From Bacteroidales bacterium (GTDB lineage: Bacteria; Bacteroidota; Bacteroidia; Bacteroidales; UBA932), in the NCBI GenBank assembly GCA_017551405.1, contig JAFZLP010000096.1, positions 1-5,287 of the forward strand: a DNA stretch of 5,287 nt, in the 5' to 3' direction. Under the pieces are notes generated by a model that saw only the letters and a list, made by a program, of their open reading frames with translations, was not told the DNA's origin and did not search any database. The stretch's first letter is position 1. Every line of letters starts with the position of its first letter. Below, in pieces: positions 1-5,287 of this stretch. Made by a program: the position numbers and the translations under genes.

Positions 1-750
1 ATCGGCATAATGGATTCCGGAGTCGGAGGTCTGAGCGTTTTCCGCGAGATACGCAAGGCCCTTCCTCAGGAGCGCTACATCTACTTTGCCGACAACGCCC
101 ACTGCCCGTACGGCGAGAAGACGCCTGAATATATCCAGGACAGGCTCCGCCGCATCACGAACTATTTCCTCTGGAGGGGCGCCGACGCCATGGTGCTTGC
201 CTGCAACACCGCCACCGCCGCCGCCATCGAAGTACTGAGGGCCGAATACCCCATCCCCTTCATCGGCATGGAACCGGCAGTCAAGCCCGCCGCCCTGGGC
301 ACCGAAACGGGCGTCATCGGCATCCTTGCCACCGCAGGCACCCTGAAAGGCAGCAAGTATCTCACCACTAAAGGCCGCTTCGAAAACGAAGTCCGCATCG
401 AAGAAAGGGTGGGCCACGGATTTGTGGAGCTGGTGGAGAGCGAAGAACTCTCCGGGCCCCATGCCGAGCAGGTCGTCCGGGCGAGCCTCACACCCCTGCT
501 CGACGAGGGCGCCGACCGCATCGTCCTTGGATGCACCCACTACCCCTTCCTGCTGGATACCCTCCGCAAGGTCGCCGCTCAGGACGGTCACCCGGACGTG
601 CGCTTCATAGACCCGGCCCCTGCAGTCGCCAGGCGCCTCGCCGACGTGGTAGCCGAAAACGGCATACCCGTTGAAGACAGCGAACCCGGAGTCGAGTATC
701 TCGCCTCCGGGTCTGCCGAAAATCTATTGAGAATGTCTCTTATTTCATAA
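1..750 (+). CDS. murI: Glutamate racemase (5' end cut by window edge)
   Basis: Cytoplasmic, cofactor-independent racemase that interconverts L- and D-glutamate, supplying D-Glu for the peptidoglycan stem peptide. The reading frame is open to base 1, and the codons before the ATG at 10 read Ile-Gly-Ile, matching the family N-terminus IG(I/V)FDSGVGG. The ATG at 10 is therefore internal, standing where the family usually has Phe, and the true start lies a few codons outside the window. Numbering from that Met, the DSGVGG motif is at residues 2-7, the first catalytic cysteine is C65 in ACNTAT (codon 202-204), and the second is C175 in GCTHYPF (codon 532-534). Both cysteines of the two-base mechanism are present, and 246 visible residues plus a short missing N-terminus fits the usual 260-280. 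The stop TAA (748-750) lies inside the 3' end of the convergent gene. In many Bacteroidota murI follows bamA and skp/ompH-like genes; that region is outside the window. Confidence 0.96.
   Translation: MGIMDSGVGGLSVFREIRKALPQERYIYFADNAHCPYGEKTPEYIQDRLRRITNYFLWRGADAMVLACNTATAAAIEVLRAEYPIPFIGMEPAVKPAALGTETGVIGILATAGTLKGSKYLTTKGRFENEVRIEERVGHGFVELVESEELSGPHAEQVVRASLTPLLDEGADRIVLGCTHYPFLLDTLRKVAAQDGHPDVRFIDPAPAVARRLADVVAENGIPVEDSEPGVEYLASGSAENLLRMSLIS
684..712. repeat. Strong hairpin in the murI 3' end, downstream of the convergent gene's stop
   Basis: Bases 684-691 (acccggag) pair perfectly with 705-712 (ctccgggt). After one T/C mismatch (692/704), 693-696 (cgag) pair with 700-703 (ctcg), leaving a three-base loop at 697-699. 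This gives 12 GC-rich pairs in 29 bases. It lies within the last murI codons on the plus strand. For the minus-strand gene it begins 27 bases past the stop, where a terminator or 3'-end-protecting hairpin would sit. No T-run follows it on either strand, so it is not a textbook intrinsic terminator. The pairing is seen directly; any role in transcript ends is inference, and coding constraint or chance could explain it. Confidence 0.5.
740..750. other. Tail-to-tail 11-bp overlap of convergent coding regions
   Basis: The minus-strand TAA occupies 740-742 and the plus-strand murI TAA occupies 748-750, so the last codons of the two genes share 11 bp. There is no intergenic space for a conventional terminator. 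Both transcripts must either end inside the opposing coding region or run through it, producing overlapping antisense 3' ends. Confidence 0.9.
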
Positions 751-2200
751 CTACGGTGTTCTCCTGGATCTGGCCGAGGACCTCGAAGTACGGAACTCCG
801 TCGGTTACCGTCATGCGGTAGATGGTGTCGTCTACCTTGTAGTAGTCGTTGTTGTCTGCCAGCCTGACGATCTCGTAGTCGTCGGGGAGGGCCTTGATGA
901 GCGCTCCTGCGGGAGGAACTATCACCTTGTATTCCCCGTTGTCCCTGATGAAGAACACTCCGTCGTCGTAGTAGTACTCCTGGTTTGCAGCCGCATAGCT
1001 CTGGATGAGCCCGAGCCTGGTCGCAAGGGTGTAGGAGTCGAGACTCTTGAGAGCGTTCAGATCCTCAACCGGTCCGGCTGCAGCCCCGATATGTGCGGGG
1101 GTGGCCTGCTGTGCCGCGATCATTGCGTTCTGCGCCGCTATGATGGCGTTGTTCTCTGCAATTATACGGTTCTGCTCGAGGATGGTGTCGTAGTTGCTGT
1201 TGATCACACGGTAGGTGCGGTAAACATTGTTGTAGTATGCGAACCTGATCACGTCGAGCTCGAGGTTGTAGAGATCATAGCCGAATCCGATTCCGTAGGG
1301 CGGACGGCAGACTACGTAGTGACCGAGATAGTACCTGTACCAGATGTCGTTGTAGAAGTAGTAGTCGATACCCCAGTATCTTACCCTTCTGTAGTGGGGC
1401 AGGTAACGTACCCTGTATCCGAAGTAGTGGGGAGTTCCGCTGTAGAAGTGGCCGGGACGGTTCCAGTCCATGAAAGGACGGTCGTGCGGATGTACGCGCT
1501 TTCCGTGGTCGTCGAAGCGGACTTCATTTGCGGGAGGACCCTGGGTCTGGCGGTTGTAGCTGTCACCGGTGTCGTATCCGCGGGAGGAAGAACCCACTCC
1601 GTAGTTGCGGCCGTTGGTGGTAGTGGTGGTGGCGCCCCTGTTATTGCCGCCGGCCTTGTCGCCGGAGGACTTGGAGGGAGCTTGCTCTCCCTTGCTGAGC
1701 CCGGAACTGCGGGTGGTGGTGCCGGAAGACCTGTCGATGGCGGTGCCGCCGCTGCGCGAGCTGGAGCTGGAAGAGCCCCTGCTGGCGGTGCTGCCGCTGC
1801 TGCGGGTGCTGCCCGAGCTCTTTGAGCTGCTGGAAGACACGTCCGAACCGCGGGAAAGGCCGCTGGTGCTGGTGCTTCTGGAAGAGCTGCTTATGGTGCC
1901 GCCCTGGGCCCTGGTAGTGCTCTGGCTGCCCCTGTTCACCTGGGGAGAAGAGGAACGCGAGACGCTGCCGGAAGAACGGGATGAGCTGCTTGACGAGCTG
2001 GAAATGCTGCCTGCAGAACGGGTGGAAGTACTGCCCGAGCTGGAGCGGGAAACACTGCTGCTGGAAGAACGGCTGCTCGAACCGCTTCGGGAGCTGCCTC
2101 CCCCGCGAGACTGGGCACTGAGATCAACGGAAGAAAGTGCAAGGGCTGCAGCTGCTGCAGCGGTCAATGCGAGTTTGAAGAATGTTCTCATGGTGCTCAT
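740..2200 (-). CDS. Secreted Ser-rich protein with DUF6515-like C-terminus
   Basis: Role unknown. The 486 residues divide clearly. Residues 1-29 look like a Sec signal peptide: R5/K9, then an Ala/Leu core, with likely signal peptidase I cleavage after A29 (LSA-QS) and no lipobox cysteine. Residues 31-170 are low complexity, 70 of 140 being Ser, mixed with Arg, Gly and Thr. Residues 171-225 are a Gly/Asn/Thr linker. Residues 251-331 hold 20 tyrosines and several His/Arg, with the only cysteine at C298. Residues 343-363 are three heptads. Residues 405-475 have the YYDDGVFF, Y-K-V-I-V-P-P-A-G and LPDDYE pattern that I associate with DUF6515 proteins of Bacteroidota. ATG at 2200 is preceded by an A-rich stretch (actaaaaac) rather than a Shine-Dalgarno; M4 (2191) is a possible alternative start. 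The protein is probably periplasmic or envelope-associated, the Ser-rich part acting as a flexible tether. The gene is clear from its length, signal peptide and domain order; the family name is recalled from pattern, not searched. Confidence 0.85.
   Translation of the reverse strand: MSTMRTFFKLALTAAAAAALALSSVDLSAQSRGGGSSRSGSSSRSSSSSVSRSSSGSTSTRSAGSISSSSSSSSRSSGSVSRSSSPQVNRGSQSTTRAQGGTISSSSRSTSTSGLSRGSDVSSSSSKSSGSTRSSGSTASRGSSSSSSRSGGTAIDRSSGTTTRSSGLSKGEQAPSKSSGDKAGGNNRGATTTTTNGRNYGVGSSSRGYDTGDSYNRQTQGPPANEVRFDDHGKRVHPHDRPFMDWNRPGHFYSGTPHYFGYRVRYLPHYRRVRYWGIDYYFYNDIWYRYYLGHYVVCRPPYGIGFGYDLYNLELDVIRFAYYNNVYRTYRVINSNYDTILEQNRIIAENNAIIAAQNAMIAAQQATPAHIGAAAGPVEDLNALKSLDSYTLATRLGLIQSYAAANQEYYYDDGVFFIRDNGEYKVIVPPAGALIKALPDDYEIVRLADNNDYYKVDDTIYRMTVTDGVPYFEVLGQIQENTVVMK
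1112..1174 (-). repeat. Three Asn/Ile heptads (predicted coiled coil) in the secreted protein
   Basis: Residues 343-363 read QNRIIAE, NNAIIAA, QNAMIAA. This is an exact seven-residue period with Asn at heptad position 2, Ile/Met at 4, Ile at 5 and Ala at 6. Regular hydrophobic spacing with buried-type Asn is typical of short parallel coiled coils, so this segment may oligomerise the protein. The repeat is seen directly; oligomerisation is inference. Confidence 0.7.
1691..2110 (-). repeat. Ser/Arg/Gly/Thr low-complexity coding segment
   Basis: Residues 31-170 of the secreted protein are half serine, with recurrent RSS, SSSR and GS blocks and serine runs up to eight long (67-74). Serine is encoded by all six codons (AGC, AGT, TCC, TCT, TCG, TCA) in mixed order, so this is not a DNA microsatellite; the composition appears to be held at protein level. 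The segment also creates long open frames on the opposite strand, which are artefacts. It is likely disordered, positively charged and extended in the envelope. Confidence 0.85.
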
Positions 2201-2259
2201 GTTTTTAGTGTTCTTTACTCTATAGACGTAAAACTGCGTTAAATGTAAAATATTGGATG
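2201..2259 (-). promoter_or_regulatory. 59-nt AT-rich spacer; possible weak promoter for the secreted-protein gene
   Basis: This spacer between the permease stop and the secreted-protein start is much more AT-rich than its surroundings. On the minus strand, TACATTTA (2247 down to 2240) matches the Bacteroidota -7 consensus TAnnTTTG except for the last base, and would put transcription start near 2233 with a leader of about 33 nt. I find no TTTG or TTG at the expected -33 distance, so the promoter call is weak. No hairpin with a T-run is visible, so read-through from the permease gene is equally possible. The 3' end (actaaaaac) is A-rich, as is usual for initiation in this phylum. Confidence 0.25.
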
Positions 2260-3537
2260 TTATTTTTTGCCGTAATCGTATTTAATGGTACGGGGGATGA
2301 ATGCCGTCACCGCTATGGTGGCAAGGCAGCAGATCATCACCAGCACGAAGAAACCGGTATAGCCGAGGCTCTGCTGGAGCCAGCCTGCGAAGAAGCCCGG
2401 CACCATCATGCTCATGGCCATGAAGGCCGTGCACAGGGCATAATGGGAAGTCTGGTACTCGCCTTCGCTGAAGTACATCATGTACAGCATGTAGGCCGTG
2501 AAACCGAAACCGTATCCGAACTGGTCGAAGGCCACGCAGACGTAGATCTTCCAGAGTTCGGCGGGCTGTGCAACGGCCATGTACAGGTACACCGCACACG
2601 GGAGAGCAAGGCTCAAAGCCATGGGCCACAGCGACTTGCGCAGGCCAGCCCGGGCTGCGAAAAGGCCGCCGAGGATGCCTCCCACGGTGAGGGCTATCAC
2701 ACCCACAGTCCCGTATACCAGGCCGCTTTGCGCCGTGGTGATGCCAAGGCCGCCTTCAGATGTCGGGTCCAGCATGAAGGGCGTGAGCATCTTCACGGAA
2801 AGGGCCTCCGGGAGCCGGTACAGCAGCATGAACGCAATGGCCAGCCACACCCCCGGCTTCCTGAAGAAAGTGCTGAAGGCACCGGCGAAGTTGCGATTCT
2901 CTTCCCTGGCTTCGGGCTCACCGGGACGTTCCTCCGACGGCAGGGCCAGAGTGTGCCACACTGTTATGAGCAGGAGCAGCAGAGACGAACCGAGGAGAGT
3001 GAAGATCCACGCCCGGGGAATATTGCCGTATCTGGTTTCGAGGAGCCCCGCGACCACCACGATGACACCCTGGCCGAAAACGCTCGCTATCCTGTAGAAC
3101 GTGCTGCGTATACCCACGAAAAGGCTTTGCCTGTGGTCGTCCAGCGCGAGCATGTAGAACCCGTCGGCGGCTATGTCGTGGGTGGCTGAAAGCATGGCCG
3201 AGACGTAAAAGATGACCAGTGCGGAAACGAACGCCCCCACCGGTTTTCCCACTTCGCGGGGAAGCGACAGCGCCAGCGCAGCGAAACAGACGGTCATGGC
3301 GGCCTGCATCGCCAGAATCCACCAGCGCTTGGATTTTATCACATCTACCAGGGGGCTCCAGAGCGGCTTGATCACCCATGGCAGATACAGCAGCGAGGTG
3401 AGTGCCGCCAGGGAAGCGTTGTCCATGCCCAGGCGCTTGAACATGGTCACGGACACCACGTTCACCAGGAAATAGGGAATCCCCTCCGCAAAATAGAGCG
3501 TAGGCACCCACATCCAGGGAGAACGGCTTTTATTCAT
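2260..3537 (-). CDS. AmpG-like MFS permease (probable muropeptide/amino-sugar importer)
   Basis: A 425-residue inner-membrane transporter with about 12 hydrophobic segments, a normal length for the major facilitator superfamily. AmpG-type features are the N-terminal TLYFAEGIPYFLV (13-25), LYLPWVIKPLWSPLVD (50-65), SATHDIAADGFYML (117-130, compare AmpG SATQDIA) and YRLPEALSVKM (240-250). A hydrophilic central loop (about 199-225, rich in Glu/Arg) separates the two six-helix halves. AmpG proteins import anhydro-muropeptides by proton symport, and relatives in Bacteroidota include MurNAc transporters such as that of Tannerella forsythia. The substrate here cannot be read from sequence, and a siderophore or other MFS substrate remains possible. 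ATG at 3535-3537 fits the family start and overlaps the upstream SpoIID-type gene by 8 nt, so translation is likely coupled. The upstream partner supports a cell-wall substrate. The protein ends in a short basic cytoplasmic tail. Confidence 0.88.
   Translation of the reverse strand: MNKSRSPWMWVPTLYFAEGIPYFLVNVVSVTMFKRLGMDNASLAALTSLLYLPWVIKPLWSPLVDVIKSKRWWILAMQAAMTVCFAALALSLPREVGKPVGAFVSALVIFYVSAMLSATHDIAADGFYMLALDDHRQSLFVGIRSTFYRIASVFGQGVIVVVAGLLETRYGNIPRAWIFTLLGSSLLLLLITVWHTLALPSEERPGEPEAREENRNFAGAFSTFFRKPGVWLAIAFMLLYRLPEALSVKMLTPFMLDPTSEGGLGITTAQSGLVYGTVGVIALTVGGILGGLFAARAGLRKSLWPMALSLALPCAVYLYMAVAQPAELWKIYVCVAFDQFGYGFGFTAYMLYMMYFSEGEYQTSHYALCTAFMAMSMMVPGFFAGWLQQSLGYTGFFVLVMICCLATIAVTAFIPRTIKYDYGKK
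3530..3537 (-). promoter_or_regulatory. ATGAATAA stop/start overlap (translational coupling)
   Basis: Read on the minus strand, the permease ATG (3537-3535) and the TAA of the SpoIID-type gene (3532-3530) share ATGAATAA in different frames. The bases before the ATG include only a short GGAAG, too close to be a normal ribosome site. Initiation is therefore probably by ribosomes terminating on the upstream gene, tying permease level to that of the lytic protein. Confidence 0.7.
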
Positions 3538-5287
3538 GGCTTCCGCTGATTTCGGTTCCGGGATAATAATGAGTCAGGATTCCGGCGCAGTCGAAGCCCT
3601 TGGAGGCCATCACCGCCGCGCCTATCTGGCAGAGGCCGACGCCGTGTCCCCATCCGCGGCCGCGGAGGATGCAGTCGTCGCCTTCCCATTCCACGTCGAA
3701 GGCCGAACTCTTGAGATGGCTTTCGCTGAGAGCGCGCCTGATGGCGAGTTCCTTGCCTATGACTTCGGTTTTGTTGCTGCCGACAATGCGGAGATACTCG
3801 ATGCGGCCGGAAGGCCCCCTTTTCACGGGTTCCAGGGCCTTTATCTCCCCGAAATCGATGCCGGTGCGGCGTTTCACAAGGTCGGAGAGCGCGGCACGGG
3901 TATAGCGGACGGTCCAGTCGTGGAAATCATCCGTGGCCAGATCATAGTCCTGCAGCACTTTCCGCAGGATTTCCGGGGTAGCTTCGCCGCAATATTCGTC
4001 TTCTACGCTGGCGAGATAGGGAAAGTCCTTCTCTTCCCAGCAGGTGCTGAAAAGTTCGGTGCGGCCGCCGCAGCACTTTGAATAGCGGGCGTCGCAGATT
4101 TCGCCGCCGAAGGTGAGGAGCTGCCCCCAGGTCTGGTCTATCGCATCCCTCACGGCGGGACCGACGGCAAGGTCGAGCCCCTGATAGCGCTGGCAGTGGT
4201 CGTCGGCGCACACGTCGAAACCCTCGTGCGATTTGAGATTGCGCATGAGCCAGCTGCGCGAGATGATGGCATGCGCCTTCAGGAATTCGAGGGGAGCCTC
4301 GGAAAGCATCTCGCTGGAAATGACGCTGAGCAGGTAATCCTCCACCCCTATGGTGTTCACGGCGCGTATCTTGTCGCCCTCCACGATGAAGCTCAGACGC
4401 CCCGCGAAGCGGCGGGTAATCTTCCGCTGCCAGTGAAAATCGATGCCTATGGGCATGTCGTGCAGGATGAAGGTGGGCTCGGCGAAAAGGGTGGAGCGGG
4501 TGACCGCGTCGAACGTAAGGGAGTCGTAAAGGGCACCGTTGTAGTTAATGCGGCCGTCGGCGTAGGAGACCCGCTGCGGGCCTGCACCGTCGGAAATGAT
4601 TTCGAAGTTGATTTCCCTGGCGGCCATGATGCCCACGTCGATGAGGGGCTGAGTGCGGGTAAGGCGCCAGATGACCATCTTCTCCTGTTCGGCGCTTATC
4701 GACACCTCTTCCACGAGCTCCTCCAGCAGGCGTCCGTTCAGCTTGTCGAAGTCTTCCCTTATAGGAGTGATGAAAAAGCCTGCCATCTCGGCCGCGCCGG
4801 GGCCGATGGTGAGATGGTCCTCGCCCGTGCTGTAATAGTGGTGGCTCCGGTATTTCGAGCGAAGCACCACGATGGTGCGGAATTCATTGTCCCGGTACCA
4901 GCAGTAGAGGTTGAAACGGGGCTCGTTCTCCCCTTCCGTCCTCGGCGAGCATTCGAGCAGGCGGTAGCAGAGCTTGGCCATGCTCTTCTGCGTGCCGGCC
5001 TTGAGCGCGAACACACCCCTGGTAAAGCCGTCGAATTTGTAGAGAGACGCATCCTGCGTGACTGCAAGGGGCTCTCCCGGATTATCCAGGAAAGCGTCCA
5101 CCCGGTCTTCGAGAGGAAGGCTCCTGCGGGGACAGGCCTGGAAATGCAGGTGATCGGGAGCGGAAGCACCGCTCACCGGGCCGTTGTAGAAGGCCGTGAA
5201 GTCGGGATACATCCGGCAGAACAGCAGCATGTCCGGGAAGTGATGCCAGATGGTCTGCGGCATGTGTTCCGAGCGGACTATGACCAG
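3530..5287 (-). CDS. DUF4922 (HIT/GalT-like) - SpoIID/LytB fusion protein (N-terminus outside window)
   Basis: The frame stays open to the window edge: eight codons (LVIVRSEH) precede the Met at 5263. The sequence HMPQTIWHHFPDM is internal to DUF4922, so roughly the first hundred residues are missing. Numbering from that Met, residues 1-185 are DUF4922, with GASAPDHLHFQA (32-43) carrying an H38-x-H40-x-Q42 motif like that of GalT, Ap4A and GDP-galactose phosphorylases (codons 5138-5152), and GPGAAEMAGFFITP (154-167). Residues about 205-575 are SpoIID/LytB. They include the SSEM motif with E318 matching the catalytic acid of SpoIID lytic transglycosylases, KAHAIISRSW (329-338), a C352/H356/C357 probable zinc motif, GRGWGHGVGLCQIG (535-548) and HYYPGT (565-570). 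SpoIID enzymes cut peptidoglycan glycan strands stripped of peptides; LytB members are called amidase enhancers. Whether a signal peptide exists cannot be seen. It is coupled to the downstream permease, suggesting wall turnover or recycling. Domain calls are strong; the fusion's reaction is unknown. Confidence 0.9.
   Translation of the reverse strand: MVIVRSEHMPQTIWHHFPDMLLFCRMYPDFTAFYNGPVSGASAPDHLHFQACPRRSLPLEDRVDAFLDNPGEPLAVTQDASLYKFDGFTRGVFALKAGTQKSMAKLCYRLLECSPRTEGENEPRFNLYCWYRDNEFRTIVVLRSKYRSHHYYSTGEDHLTIGPGAAEMAGFFITPIREDFDKLNGRLLEELVEEVSISAEQEKMVIWRLTRTQPLIDVGIMAAREINFEIISDGAGPQRVSYADGRINYNGALYDSLTFDAVTRSTLFAEPTFILHDMPIGIDFHWQRKITRRFAGRLSFIVEGDKIRAVNTIGVEDYLLSVISSEMLSEAPLEFLKAHAIISRSWLMRNLKSHEGFDVCADDHCQRYQGLDLAVGPAVRDAIDQTWGQLLTFGGEICDARYSKCCGGRTELFSTCWEEKDFPYLASVEDEYCGEATPEILRKVLQDYDLATDDFHDWTVRYTRAALSDLVKRRTGIDFGEIKALEPVKRGPSGRIEYLRIVGSNKTEVIGKELAIRRALSESHLKSSAFDVEWEGDDCILRGRGWGHGVGLCQIGAAVMASKGFDCAGILTHYYPGTEISGSHE

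Noticed and set aside
10..12. ATG at 10 as the murI start
   Set aside because: Ile-Gly-Ile immediately upstream in frame belongs to the conserved N-terminus, and starting at 10 would delete the first beta strand.
1091..1825. 244-codon plus-strand open frame opposite the secreted-protein gene
   Set aside because: Val/Gly/Ala-rich composition that mirrors the minus-strand Tyr and Ser codons; no recognisable domain, and it lies wholly inside a gene with a signal peptide and family-like C-terminus.
1691..2110. Short-unit repeats as a CRISPR array or phase-variable microsatellite
   Set aside because: No constant repeat and spacer lengths, no homopolymer or fixed-unit tandem tract, and synonymous codons vary freely.
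2143..2165. GCTGCAG-rich palindromic stretch as an operator or recombination site
   Set aside because: It encodes the Ala run in the signal peptide core; alternating Ala codons GCA/GCT produce such palindromes by themselves.
1605..2225. 206-codon plus-strand open frame, Leu/Glu/Pro-rich
   Set aside because: Antisense of the Ser-rich segment, where Ser codons read backwards give Leu, Glu, Pro and Ala. Composition alone explains the missing stops.
2257..3189. 310-codon plus-strand open frame opposite the permease
   Set aside because: His/Glu/Arg-rich shadow of a GC-rich membrane-protein gene; no motif, and the minus-strand frame matches AmpG-type permeases along its length.
3536..4081. 181-codon plus-strand open frame opposite the SpoIID domain
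   Set aside because: The minus strand here encodes the conserved GHGVG and HYYPGT motifs; the plus frame resembles no family I recognise.
5261..5263. ATG at 5263 as the real start of the SpoIID fusion gene
   Set aside because: The frame continues upstream to the edge, and the residues around this Met match the interior of DUF4922, so the real start is outside the window.

Overview
The window reads like chromosomal DNA of a GC-rich member of the Bacteroidota, most likely Bacteroidales. This rests on the DUF4922-SpoIID fusion and the DUF6515-like secreted protein, both of which I associate with that phylum, and on an A-rich stretch instead of a clear Shine-Dalgarno before the secreted-protein start. 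It cannot be placed to genus. There are no mobile elements, tRNA or rRNA genes, CRISPR arrays or integration scars. It looks like core chromosome, and four genes fill nearly all of it.

Layout: (1) 1-750, plus strand: glutamate racemase MurI, missing only its first few codons. (2) 740-2200, minus strand: a secreted protein with a signal peptide, a long Ser/Arg/Gly/Thr-rich segment, a Tyr-rich domain, a short Asn/Ile heptad repeat and a DUF6515-like C-terminus. It converges on murI, and the two stop ends overlap by 11 bp. A strong hairpin lies in the last codons of murI, just past the stop of the secreted-protein gene. (3) 2260-3537, minus strand: an AmpG-like MFS permease. (4) 3530-5287, minus strand: a DUF4922 domain with a HIT/GalT-like HxHxQ motif fused to a SpoIID/LytB peptidoglycan lytic domain, truncated at its N-terminus by the window edge. 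Genes 4 and 3 overlap by 8 nt and are almost certainly co-transcribed. The secreted-protein gene follows after 59 nt and could be in the same transcript or have its own promoter.

Three of the four genes concern peptidoglycan: D-glutamate supply (MurI), glycan-strand cleavage (SpoIID domain) and likely import of muropeptides or amino-sugar products (AmpG-like permease). The overlapping SpoIID-permease pair suggests a wall-recycling or scavenging unit. Its most unusual part is the DUF4922 half, whose motif resembles nucleotide-sugar phosphorylases and transferases. That raises the question of which compartment the fusion works in. Functional statements beyond family membership are inference.
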